In this document: piece after piece, positions 1 through 7,436 of the stretch
Layout: each line of letters opens with the position of its first letter
Position numbering within the stretch: position 1 is the first letter of the stretch
Assembly: GCA_910587655.1 (NCBI GenBank)
Contig: CAJUND010000021.1
Span: 1-50,299, forward strand
DNA: 50,299 bases
Direction of reading: 5' to 3'
From: an uncultured Agathobacter sp.
GTDB taxonomy: Bacteria; Bacillota; Clostridia; Lachnospirales; Lachnospiraceae
Notes under the pieces: model-generated
Database searches by the model: none
What the model saw: only the letters and a program-made list of their open reading frames with translations
Told to the model about the DNA's origin: nothing
Program-made: the position numbers and the translations under genes

Positions 1-48
1 CAGGCATATAGCAAGCATGAAACATAGCTTTAATAAAGTTGGATTATA

Positions 49-1101
49 CTAGACAGTGATTACGGTATGTCCGGCAGCCTTTAAAAGGCGGTTCATGATT
101 GCACTGCCAATCCGCGGCGTCTGAAAGCTTTCGGAATATATCTCTTCTGCATCAAGCTCATCACATTCCCGAAGTATCTTATATAAATGCTGCGCAATGG
201 CGTTCTCATCGCTGCGCGTTCCTATGCATAAAACAACGTCCGCTTCATAACGCCGGCGGGTTTCCTCGCTGGCAATCACAGCCGTCTTTTTCCCCTCATC
301 CTTTTTGCGGCGCACCAGTTCATTTATTTTCTGCACCACGGCATCCTCTGTCCCGTCTACAATTACCAGTTCCGCCTTTGGTGCATAGTGTCTGTATTTC
401 ATCCCCGGCGCCTTCGGCTTACGGGAATCGTCTGAATCAATAATGCCAGGGTCAACCATTACCTGTTCCCCAAGTACTTCCTCCAGCATTTCCCGCGTGA
501 TGTAACCGGGACGGAGTATCATCGGCGCCTGTTCTGTCAAATCTATAATGGTGGACTCAATACCGATTTCCACCGATCCGGCGTCAAGTATCATTGCAAT
601 TTTACCGGAAAGATCCTCCATGACATGGGAAGCCTCTGTCGGACTCGGCCGCCCGGAGGTGTTTGCAGACGGCGCTGCAATCAGGCAGTTACTCGCCCTG
701 ATCAGCGCCAGCGCCACCGGATGTTCCGGCATACGCACTGCCACGGTGTTCATCCCCCCGGTAGTTTCTTCCGGTACGGAGTCGTTTTTTTCCACTATCA
801 TTGTCAGGGGCCCCGGCCAGAACGCCTCTGCAAGTTTCCCTGCCTGCTCCGGCAGCCGTGCCGCCACCTTTTTCATATCTGCAAAATCCGCAATGTGAAC
901 GATCAGGGGGTTATCCGACGGACGTCCCTTTGCGGCGTATATCTTTCTGGCAGCCAGGGGATGCATGGCGTCTCCGCCAAGCCCGTAGACGGTTTCTGTC
1001 GGAAATGCGACCAGCTCGCCCGCGGCAATCAGCCGTCCTGCTTCTTCTATTATATTCCGGTCTATCCGGTTTGGCTCCACCTGCCTGATTTTTGTTTCCA
1101 T
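49..1101 (-). CDS. tsaC2: L-threonylcarbamoyladenylate synthase (Sua5/YwlC type)
   Basis: Makes L-threonylcarbamoyl-AMP from threonine, bicarbonate and ATP, the first step of t6A37 tRNA modification in the cytoplasm. The 350-residue protein has an N-terminal YrdC domain with the GELVAFPTETVYGLGGDA block and the KGRPSDNPL substrate-binding motif, then a linker and a C-terminal Sua5 domain; this is the long two-domain form typical of Firmicutes. I place the start at the ATG at 1101. The reading frame stays open to a TTG at 1140, but that stretch is the promoter itself: the TTG is the first half of the -35 TTGACA. No Shine-Dalgarno precedes 1101, so the mRNA is probably leaderless. It is divergent from the merR-type gene. 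Family assignment is secure. Confidence 0.95.
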   Translation of the reverse strand: METKIRQVEPNRIDRNIIEEAGRLIAAGELVAFPTETVYGLGGDAMHPLAARKIYAAKGRPSDNPLIVHIADFADMKKVAARLPEQAGKLAEAFWPGPLTMIVEKNDSVPEETTGGMNTVAVRMPEHPVALALIRASNCLIAAPSANTSGRPSPTEASHVMEDLSGKIAMILDAGSVEIGIESTIIDLTEQAPMILRPGYITREMLEEVLGEQVMVDPGIIDSDDSRKPKAPGMKYRHYAPKAELVIVDGTEDAVVQKINELVRRKKDEGKKTAVIASEETRRRYEADVVLCIGTRSDENAIAQHLYKILRECDELDAEEIYSESFQTPRIGSAIMNRLLKAAGHTVITV

Positions 1102-1110
1102 AGTGCTATT

Positions 1111-1140
1111 ATTATAGTCCAGGTAAACGACAGTTGTCAA
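1111..1140 (-). promoter_or_regulatory. sigma-A promoter of tsaC2, giving a near-leaderless mRNA
   Basis: On the minus strand TTGACA (1140-1135), an 18-bp spacer and TATAAT (1116-1111) form a consensus promoter. Only 9 bases separate the -10 box from the ATG at 1101, so transcription should begin about 3 bases before the start codon. Confidence 0.8.
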
Positions 1141-1278
1141 TTTTATGTTCCAGTTTTTGTATACCGGAATTCACCGGACTATTTAAAAATCTTCCCGTTT
1201 TTACATTTTACTGCAAAATATCCATATCCCTTCCCCGAATTCCCTGTTTTTATGTCAGAATAATACGATGAAAAGTAT

Positions 1279-1307
1279 TTGAAGTAAAGCTGTAGTCCCT
1301 GTATAAT
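1279..1307 (+). promoter_or_regulatory. sigma-A promoter of the MerR-type gene
   Basis: TTGAAG (1279-1284), a 17-bp spacer and TATAAT (1302-1307) lie about 75 bases before the GTG start at 1384. Confidence 0.75.
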
Positions 1308-1383
1308 ATTTTTAGAGGCAGTTACATATAATATAGGTTTTTTACCGCCGCAATTTAATTTCAGGAAAAGGAGGAGTTCAATC

Positions 1384-2043
1384 GTGGAAAAAGTGCGTTA
1401 CATGATTTCTGATGCCGCTTCCAAGGCAGGCGTGGAGACACATGTGTTACGTTACTGGGAAGAAGAACTTGATTTAACCATCCCACGCAATGAGATGGGA
1501 CATCGATACTATACACGGGAGAATATAAAGGAATTTCAAAAGATTAAGGAACTTAAGGAAAAGGGATACCAGCTGAAGGCAATCCGTACCATTATACACA
1601 GTGACGACCTGTCGGAGCTGCCGCCGTTGCCGCAGCCAAATACAACGCCTGGTCCGTACCAGCCGACCGCCCCTGCCGCGCCGCAGGTTAAGGATGTGAA
1701 CAAGCCGAAGGAACCCCCGGAAAACCAGCCGCCGATTAACCAGCTGTCCGCTGAGGAACGGATGGCGCAGTTTAGGGAGCTGATGAGCGATATTGTGGGA
1801 CATGCCATTGCCCAGAATAACGAGGAGCTCAGCTTAAATATCAGCCAGGAAGTACGCGAAACCCTTTTAAAGGAAATGAATTACCTTTTCCGGGAGCAGG
1901 AAGACGCCGATGAGGAACGCTTCAAAAAACTGGACGCCGCCATCCGCGGAAAGCTCCGTAAAAAGCATACGATTTTTACCAAAAAGGACAAAAAAGAAAA
2001 AAAAAATAAGCAGAAGGTTAATGCAGCTGTTCCCACCGCTTAA
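1384..2043 (+). CDS. MerR-family transcriptional regulator
   Basis: DNA-binding protein of 219 residues. Residues 5-70 form a MerR-type winged helix-turn-helix (VLRYWEEELDL, then GHRYYTRENI). A proline-rich linker follows (about 85-120), then a predicted helical region, and a very lysine-rich tail. There is no cysteine cluster typical of metal sensors, and the C-terminal half does not match a ligand-binding domain I know. The GTG start at 1384 follows a strong AAGGAGGAG site. It is monocistronic, with its own promoter and a terminator shared with the convergent FlxA-like gene. Target genes are unknown; RacA-like chromosome-structuring roles exist for similar proteins but are not shown here. 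Confidence 0.85.
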   Translation: MEKVRYMISDAASKAGVETHVLRYWEEELDLTIPRNEMGHRYYTRENIKEFQKIKELKEKGYQLKAIRTIIHSDDLSELPPLPQPNTTPGPYQPTAPAAPQVKDVNKPKEPPENQPPINQLSAEERMAQFRELMSDIVGHAIAQNNEELSLNISQEVRETLLKEMNYLFREQEDADEERFKKLDAAIRGKLRKKHTIFTKKDKKEKKNKQKVNAAVPTA

Positions 2044-2077
2044 TAATCCTGCTGCTTTACATGAATTGCCCCATAAT

Positions 2078-2123
2078 AAAAAGGCGTTCTTTTCCGCGAT
2101 TCGCGAAAAAGGGACGCCTTTTT
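2078..2123. terminator. Bidirectional intrinsic terminator
   Basis: An AAAAAGGCGT arm pairs with ACGCCTTTTT across a loop that itself contains a small TTCGCGAA-like hairpin. A and T tracts on both sides allow use by the convergent MerR-type and FlxA-like genes. Confidence 0.85.
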
Positions 2124-2135
2124 GTTTCCTGGGTT

Positions 2136-2903
2136 CTACAGACGCACGTCCACATGTGTGCCGACTGGCAGTTCGGTTTCGTTAGTGGCTGCGGTATTTT
2201 CTGCTTCCGGTACATCTGCTGCAGTATCTGCGCGGTCTGTTTTGTCCGCTTTATTATCCCGGCTTTTATCCTTTTTGTCTGTCTTGCCGGTTTCAACCAT
2301 CCTATCATCCTGCTCTGTTTCTGCCGCTTCCTCCAGTGCCTGGTTTGCACTGGCAAGCGCATTCATCTGTGATGCTCCGGCATTTTCTGCGCTTTGCTTA
2401 ATATCCGCCAGTTCAGCTTCTTTCCGCGCGGTGTCCGCTCCCCTGGCTTTGTCCGTTTTAATTTCAGACTCCAGAATTCCTGCCCTGCCTTCCAGACTTA
2501 CAGCAACACTGCCCTGCGCCTGTGCCTGCTTCATGGAGGAATCCGCTGCAATTACTGCCTGCATACCTGCCTGGGACATGCCGCTTCCTTTTCTGTCGGG
2601 CTTTGCTGTTTTCGCCTTCCGGCTGCTGGCTAATTCATTTTTTGCCTGCTGCTCTTTTCTCAGTTCAATCTGGTGCTGCCTTAACTGCTGGTTCAGGTTC
2701 GTAATTTCCTGCTGGATTTCCTGCCTTCTCTTCATTTTTTCTTCCGGCGTCAGATCCTCACTGGAAGAAAGCTCCTGCAGGGCTTTCTGCGCATTTGTAA
2801 TCTGGTTCTGGATGTTTTTGCTGACAGAATCTGTCTGCATATTCATGCCGGTTCCTGACTGCATCTGGTTATTTGTTCCTGCCACACTGCCAATTGCCAT
2901 CAT
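2136..2903 (-). CDS. FlxA-like coiled-coil protein
   Basis: Hydrophilic protein of 255 residues without signal peptide or membrane segment. Residues about 25-90 form a coiled coil with the EEKMKRRQEIQQEI and LNQQLRQHQIELRKE heptads, which resembles the FlxA-like family. A middle stretch rich in Ala and Gln follows, then a charged, low-complexity K/D/T/A-rich region (about 200-240). AAGGAGAT precedes the tandem ATG-ATG start. FlxA of E. coli is expressed with flagellar genes, but its function is unknown. Upstream I see only a weak sigma-28-like arrangement (TTATGTTT, 12 bases, TCCGAAAC), so control is uncertain. Confidence 0.65.
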   Translation of the reverse strand: MMAIGSVAGTNNQMQSGTGMNMQTDSVSKNIQNQITNAQKALQELSSSEDLTPEEKMKRRQEIQQEITNLNQQLRQHQIELRKEQQAKNELASSRKAKTAKPDRKGSGMSQAGMQAVIAADSSMKQAQAQGSVAVSLEGRAGILESEIKTDKARGADTARKEAELADIKQSAENAGASQMNALASANQALEEAAETEQDDRMVETGKTDKKDKSRDNKADKTDRADTAADVPEAENTAATNETELPVGTHVDVRL

Positions 2904-3017
2904 AATTTTAATCTCCTTCCGTCTGATTTCACTGACTGTTTCGGAGTTATCTTATGTAAACATAACAGATATGCGGTGGAACAGACTTTTTCTGGTGTGA
3001 ACGCCTGACCTGTGTCC

Positions 3018-4400
3018 TTACTTTTCCATCATCAGCATGATGCTGAGACGAAACTCCCCGTTTTTTACGTCAACTGCTATATCACCGGAATATTTTTCCG
3101 CCACCCTTCGGATATTGGCAAGTCCATAACCATGACTGTCCTTTTCTTTTTTTGATGTAACAGGCAGACCGCTTTCATAATCCCACTGCAGGCTTCCGGT
3201 GAAGCTGTTGCTGATCTCTGTCATATAGGCATTGTTTCTGTGATAGGAACGGATGGATATATATGGTGTTTCGCACTGTTCCACGTTTTCCACTGCATTC
3301 TGGAGTGCATTGTTCAGTATCACGCTGATATCAAATGCATTAATATCTGAACCGGAAGGGTAATAGAAATCGGAATGAAAACGTATTTTATTTTTCTCCG
3401 CCTCACTTTTCCATTCCTGCAGGATGACGTCTGTTACCGGGTTTCCGCTCTTAATTTCTCCTGCTGCCCCGGAAAGGGCGGCTTTTAAGTTCGTGCTGTA
3501 TTCCCTCGCTTCATCCATCCTGTTTCCGGCATAAAGTCTTTCCAGCGTCAATATGTGATTTGCCATGTCGTGTCTGGTGCCGCGGATATTCTGGTACAGC
3601 AGTTCTACCTGTCTGATGTGGCGGCGGATACTGTCAACCTGTGAGGCGAGCAGTTCATTCTGCAGTTTTTCCTCCTGGTTTGCCCGAATGCTCTGATACA
3701 GCCAGATTACAACTACAATTACGGCGATGGACACGGTGTAATAAACCACTGCCCGTACATCATATGCATTAATATTGCTTCCAGTCTCCAGGATGTAAAA
3801 ACGGCGGTAATAATGTATGGTTTCAAATCCCCCTGTTCCCATAACCAGGGGCGCTAACAGCATACACAGCTCCTTCTTTGTCATATTGACGGATTTATAT
3901 ACATAAACTTTCAGAATACACCTGATACCGGCAAGCATGACTGGAATTTTTAGCGCAATGTAAAAAACCGACATTCCCACATACAAAACTCCCCATTCCT
4001 TCGTGCCATGGCTTTCCATATAGTCTGTATGTGTGGCAAAATCGTACAGGATATCATACAGGATTTCCGCTATTGCACTGGCAAGCCAGCATATGGAATA
4101 AAATGTCATGGTAAGGAAGATTTTCTGTTCATAATTTCTCCGGTCACTCCAGCACATCACAATCAGCGCTGCAAAAAGTCCTATACTTACTGCTGTTGAA
4201 CTGCCCGGATGATAGTTTATAGCATAAAGTATCATCATCGTCAACAAATATACAGCGCCTGCGCACCATGCCCTTTCCTTCTTTACCATAAACGGTTTTG
4301 TCAGCTGGCAGAAACAATATGCCTGCAAAAGCTGCTCCACAACCGGCAGCTGCTGCTGTACGAAATCATACCACAGTTCATTCTCTGTCATTATTTCCAC
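3018..4400 (-). CDS. Agr-like membrane sensor histidine kinase (GHKL type)
   Basis: Sensor kinase of 460 residues. The N-terminal 240 residues hold about six or seven hydrophobic segments, as in AgrC-type peptide sensors. A coiled linker leads to the GTRHDMANH box with the phospho-accepting histidine, the NNALQNAVEN N-box, and a GYGLANI G-box. It directly follows the LytTR regulator gene with a 5-base gap, so the two form one operon. The start could be GTG at 4400 or the ATG three codons later. No agrB protease or agrD peptide gene lies nearby, so its ligand may be encoded elsewhere. Confidence 0.9.
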   Translation of the reverse strand: MEIMTENELWYDFVQQQLPVVEQLLQAYCFCQLTKPFMVKKERAWCAGAVYLLTMMILYAINYHPGSSTAVSIGLFAALIVMCWSDRRNYEQKIFLTMTFYSICWLASAIAEILYDILYDFATHTDYMESHGTKEWGVLYVGMSVFYIALKIPVMLAGIRCILKVYVYKSVNMTKKELCMLLAPLVMGTGGFETIHYYRRFYILETGSNINAYDVRAVVYYTVSIAVIVVVIWLYQSIRANQEEKLQNELLASQVDSIRRHIRQVELLYQNIRGTRHDMANHILTLERLYAGNRMDEAREYSTNLKAALSGAAGEIKSGNPVTDVILQEWKSEAEKNKIRFHSDFYYPSGSDINAFDISVILNNALQNAVENVEQCETPYISIRSYHRNNAYMTEISNSFTGSLQWDYESGLPVTSKKEKDSHGYGLANIRRVAEKYSGDIAVDVKNGEFRLSIMLMMEK

Positions 4401-4405
4401 GCTTT

Positions 4406-5128
4406 CTATTCCTGTCCCTTTTTCTGGTTGAATTTCAGGTAGCTCTTTACAAATTCCCTGTAATTCTGCTTTGCCATCAGTGCCTGCCCTTTTGTCAGGT
4501 AAATGGTTGTGGCATCATATTTTCTGATATAATTGAAATTAACCAGGTATGCCCTGTGGGGACGGTAGAATTCTTCTCCCGCCTTTTCCTCTAATTCCTT
4601 CATTTTTCCATAGTATTCGATATCCGCGTCCATTGTATGGATAACCACTTTCCGGTCAAATACCTCCGCATAGACGATATCCTCCGGATGAACGGTGATA
4701 TGCTTTCCCCCTGCCGTTATCATCAGGTCCGGCACTTCCTTTCTCCGGTCCGCAAGCTCCCGGTTCTTTCTGTCCTTAGACTGTTTTACGGCATTTTGCA
4801 GTACCTCCTCAAACTTTTCATCATGAAAGGGCTTTACCAGGTAATGGAATGCTCCCACATCAAATGCTTCAAATACGTAATCAGCCATTGCAGTCACGAA
4901 TATGATAATTGTTTTGCGGTTTCTGCTGCGCAGTTTTCTGGCTGTTTCCATCCCGTTATATCCGGGCATCTGGATATCAAGAAGCAGTATGTCCGGCTCT
5001 GCATCCGATAACAGCAGCTCCTCGCCCGACCTGTACAGTAACAGCTCTGCATCCGGGAACAATTTCCTGAGCTTTACTGCAAACATATTTCTGGTTTCTT
5101 TTTCATCATCACACACTGCTATCTTCAT
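4406..5128 (-). CDS. LytTR-family response regulator
   Basis: Response regulator of 240 residues. The receiver domain (1-120) has DDEKE near the N-terminus, phospho-acceptor aspartate in ILLLDIQMPGYNG, and the KPF lysine motif. Residues about 140-235 form a LytTR DNA-binding domain with the FYRPHRAYLVNFNYI signature. AAGGAAG precedes the ATG. It pairs with the downstream kinase. AgrA-type regulators bind paired direct repeats upstream of their targets; I found no convincing set of such repeats here. Confidence 0.93.
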   Translation of the reverse strand: MKIAVCDDEKETRNMFAVKLRKLFPDAELLLYRSGEELLLSDAEPDILLLDIQMPGYNGMETARKLRSRNRKTIIIFVTAMADYVFEAFDVGAFHYLVKPFHDEKFEEVLQNAVKQSKDRKNRELADRRKEVPDLMITAGGKHITVHPEDIVYAEVFDRKVVIHTMDADIEYYGKMKELEEKAGEEFYRPHRAYLVNFNYIRKYDATTIYLTKGQALMAKQNYREFVKSYLKFNQKKGQE

Positions 5129-5161
5129 TTTTCTTCCTTTGCATTTCTTATTTTTTATATT

Positions 5162-5189
5162 GTATCGGTATTTTATTTATGAAACGGTA
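5162..5189 (-). promoter_or_regulatory. Possible sigma-28 promoter of the LytTR operon
   Basis: Minus strand TACCGTTT, 12 bases, ACCGATAC. The spacing equals that of the strong site at 13860-13887, but two -35 bases are wrong. It lies 34 bases before the regulator's ATG. Confidence 0.35.
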
Positions 5190-5252
5190 ATGAAATGTTG
5201 TGGAATGGGGATTTTTGGGTGTGAATTATATGAAAATTCTTTTTTCTGATAT

Positions 5253-5289
5253 AAAAAAAATCCGGAACTTCCGTTCCGGACCTTTTTTT
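5253..5289. terminator. Intrinsic terminator after the ferredoxin gene
   Basis: TCCGGAAC-TTCC-GTTCCGGA forms a perfect 8-bp stem, flanked by an A tract on one side and seven Ts on the other, so it can work in both directions. It separates the ferredoxin from the two-component genes. Confidence 0.85.
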
Positions 5290-5334
5290 CTGTCTGACGC
5301 CCCAACCGGGGACGTTTTTTATTTGGTTGCCGTA

Positions 5335-5505
5335 TTAACCCTGGGAGATTGCTCCAGTAGGGCAAACACCTGCACATGTACCACAATCTACACAAGCAGT
5401 ACCATCAATCTCATACTGTGAATCTCCTGCTGAAATTGCTCCTACAGGACACTCGCCTGCACATGTACCACAGCTAACGCATGCATCTGAAATTACGTAT
5501 GCCAT
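5335..5505 (-). CDS. 2[4Fe-4S] ferredoxin, clostridial type
   Basis: Small electron carrier of 56 residues with two CxxCxxxCP motifs: CVSCGTCAGECP (residues 9-20) and CVDCGTCAGVCP. These eight cysteines ligate two [4Fe-4S] clusters, and the near-repeat halves are typical of clostridial ferredoxins. AAGGAGGATATCATT directly precedes the ATG at 5505, which excludes an upstream in-frame ATG at 5544. It stands alone between terminators, as expected for a housekeeping low-potential electron carrier serving pyruvate:ferredoxin oxidoreductase and hydrogenases. Confidence 0.96.
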   Translation of the reverse strand: MAYVISDACVSCGTCAGECPVGAISAGDSQYEIDGTACVDCGTCAGVCPTGAISQG

Positions 5506-5564
5506 AATGATATCCTCCTTAAAATTATAATCATCGTCTGCCATATTGGCTAATTCGTATTCTA

Positions 5565-5576
5565 GTACAATTGTAC
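5565..5576. promoter_or_regulatory. 12-bp palindrome upstream of the ferredoxin gene
   Basis: GTACAATTGTAC is a perfect palindrome about 60 bases before the ferredoxin start. It could be an operator or chance; no regulator is implicated. Confidence 0.3.
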
Positions 5577-5641
5577 GGGAACTTCAAGTGTTTCACCTTA
5601 TGTATTTGATTTTGTGCAAATCTTATAGTACTATTATGTAT

Positions 5642-6973
5642 TTAATGCTCCAAATTAGCAAACTTGGTGTATTCTGGCAGCCATGCAAGATTAATGGTTC
5701 CTATCGGGCCGTTACGCTGTTTTGCAATAATAATCTCGGAAATTCCTTTCAGCTCGGTGTCTTTATTATAATAATCATCCCGGTAGATGAACATAACCAC
5801 ATCGGCGTCCTGCTCGATGGCGCCGGATTCCCTGAGGTCCGAAAGCATCGGTCTGTGGTCCGGACGCTGTTCCACGGCACGGGAAAGCTGGGACAGTGCA
5901 ACCACCGGAACATTCAGCTCCCTTGCCAGTGCCTTAAGCGCGCGGGAAATATCTGAAATCTCCTGCTGTCTGCTGTCCGTCCCCCTTCCGGAACCTGACA
6001 TCAACTGCAGGTAGTCAATAATAATGATATCCAGACCATGCTCCAGCTTGTATTTTCTGCACTTGCTGCGCATTTCCGAAATGCTGATACCCGGCGTGTC
6101 ATCAATAATCAGACCGGAATCACCGATAATTCCGGCACCCTCCACCAGCTTTTCCCAGTCTGCATCCGAAAGGTTTCCGGTCCTGAGCGCCTGCGCATCC
6201 ACCCTTGCTTCCAGGGAAAACAGACGGTTTACCAGCTGCTCCTTTGACATTTCCAGAGAAAAAATAAGGCAGTTCATGTGCTCATGAAACGCCACGTACT
6301 GCGCAATATTCAATACAAATGCGGTTTTACCCATGGACGGCCTCGCCGCAACCAGAATCAGGTCCGAAGGCTGCAGGCCTGCAGTCCGGTAATCCAGGTC
6401 GATAAACCCGGTCGGAATGCCCGTTACCGTCCCCGACTGCTGCGCCGCCTTTTCAATCCGTTCCAGCGCATTCATAACCACCTGCCGGATAGGAACATAT
6501 TCCCCGCTCGTCCGGCTGGAAAGCAGGGCAAAAATCTCCTGTTCCGTTTTGTCCATCACGCTCTCCAGGGATTCTTTTCCGGCATAGCATTCATTCTCAA
6601 TGTCTTCCGTGATACGGATTAATTTCCGCTTCATGGAATTTTCTTTTACAATTGTGCAGTAATACTTTATATTTGCGGAGGTCGGTACGGCACGGACCAG
6701 TTCGCCCACGTATTCCAGGCTGGAAATTTCTTTGGGCACGTCCTTTTCTTTCAGCTTGTTCTGCAGCGTAACCAGATCCACCGGCTGCCCGTCACTGTAC
6801 AGCTCAACCATCGCATCAAACAGGATTCCGTACTGCTGGTGGTAGAAATCCTCTTTCTGCAGCAGCTCCATTGCTGTGACAATGGCGTCCTTGTCCATGA
6901 TCATGGAGCCCGCCACGGACTGCTCCGCCTCAAGGCTGTTTGGCATGATCCGCTTGATTACTAACTCATCCAA
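5642..6973 (-). CDS. dnaB: Replicative DNA helicase DnaB
   Basis: Hexameric 5'-3' replicative helicase of 443 residues. The N-terminal helical domain starts PNSLEAEQSVAGSMI. The RecA-like domain carries the Walker A motif ARPSMGKTAF, Walker B DIIIIDYLQLM, and the terminal arginine-finger region. AGGAGGAATACA precedes a TTG at 6973; this start avoids the overlap with rplI that an upstream in-frame ATG (7000) would need. It is the last gene of the gdpP-rplI-dnaB operon, 13 bases after rplI. Confidence 0.97.
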   Translation of the reverse strand: MDELVIKRIMPNSLEAEQSVAGSMIMDKDAIVTAMELLQKEDFYHQQYGILFDAMVELYSDGQPVDLVTLQNKLKEKDVPKEISSLEYVGELVRAVPTSANIKYYCTIVKENSMKRKLIRITEDIENECYAGKESLESVMDKTEQEIFALLSSRTSGEYVPIRQVVMNALERIEKAAQQSGTVTGIPTGFIDLDYRTAGLQPSDLILVAARPSMGKTAFVLNIAQYVAFHEHMNCLIFSLEMSKEQLVNRLFSLEARVDAQALRTGNLSDADWEKLVEGAGIIGDSGLIIDDTPGISISEMRSKCRKYKLEHGLDIIIIDYLQLMSGSGRGTDSRQQEISDISRALKALARELNVPVVALSQLSRAVEQRPDHRPMLSDLRESGAIEQDADVVMFIYRDDYYNKDTELKGISEIIIAKQRNGPIGTINLAWLPEYTKFANLEH

Positions 6974-6986
6974 TGTATTCCTCCTG

Positions 6987-7436
6987 CTATGACTCCTCAA
7001 CCACCTGCACGGTCAGCTTTGCTGTTACCTTTGGGTGAAGCCGGACCGGCACTTCATAGGTCCCCAGTGCCTTGATTGCTTCATTCAACTGCATTTTCTT
7101 TTTGTCCAGTTCCAGACCGGCCTGTTCTTTTGCCGCCTGTGCAATTTCTTTTGTGGAAACGGAGCCAAAAATTCTTCCGCCTTCCCCGGCTTTAATTTTT
7201 ACAACAATCTTCTGCTGCTCCACCTCCACCGCCAGTTCCTTTGCGTTTGCCAGATTTTCCGCCGCAACCCTTTCCTCATGCTTTTTCTGAAGCTTAAGGT
7301 CGTTTAAGTTTTTGTTGTTTGCTTCCACTCCGAGTTTTTTCGGCAGTATGGCGTTTCTTGCATATCCGTCGCTGACATTTACAATATCACCCTTTTTCCC
7401 AAGGGATTTTACATCTTCCAGTAAGATTACTTTCAT
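6987..7436 (-). CDS. rplI: 50S ribosomal protein L9
   Basis: Large-subunit protein L9, 149 residues, the usual length. The N-terminal RNA-binding domain has the signature GKKGDIVNVSDGYARNAILPK, the connecting helix is lysine-rich (KKHEERVAAENLANAKEL), and the C-terminal domain contains GRIFGSV and ends VRLHPKVTAKLTVQV. The ATG shares one base with the gdpP stop (TAATG), which points to translational coupling. Confidence 0.98.
   Translation of the reverse strand: MKVILLEDVKSLGKKGDIVNVSDGYARNAILPKKLGVEANNKNLNDLKLQKKHEERVAAENLANAKELAVEVEQQKIVVKIKAGEGGRIFGSVSTKEIAQAAKEQAGLELDKKKMQLNEAIKALGTYEVPVRLHPKVTAKLTVQVVEES

Noticed and set aside
2122..3000. 292-codon open frame on the plus strand
   Set aside because: It lies opposite the FlxA-like gene, has no ribosome site, and its composition is the complement of a coiled-coil gene.
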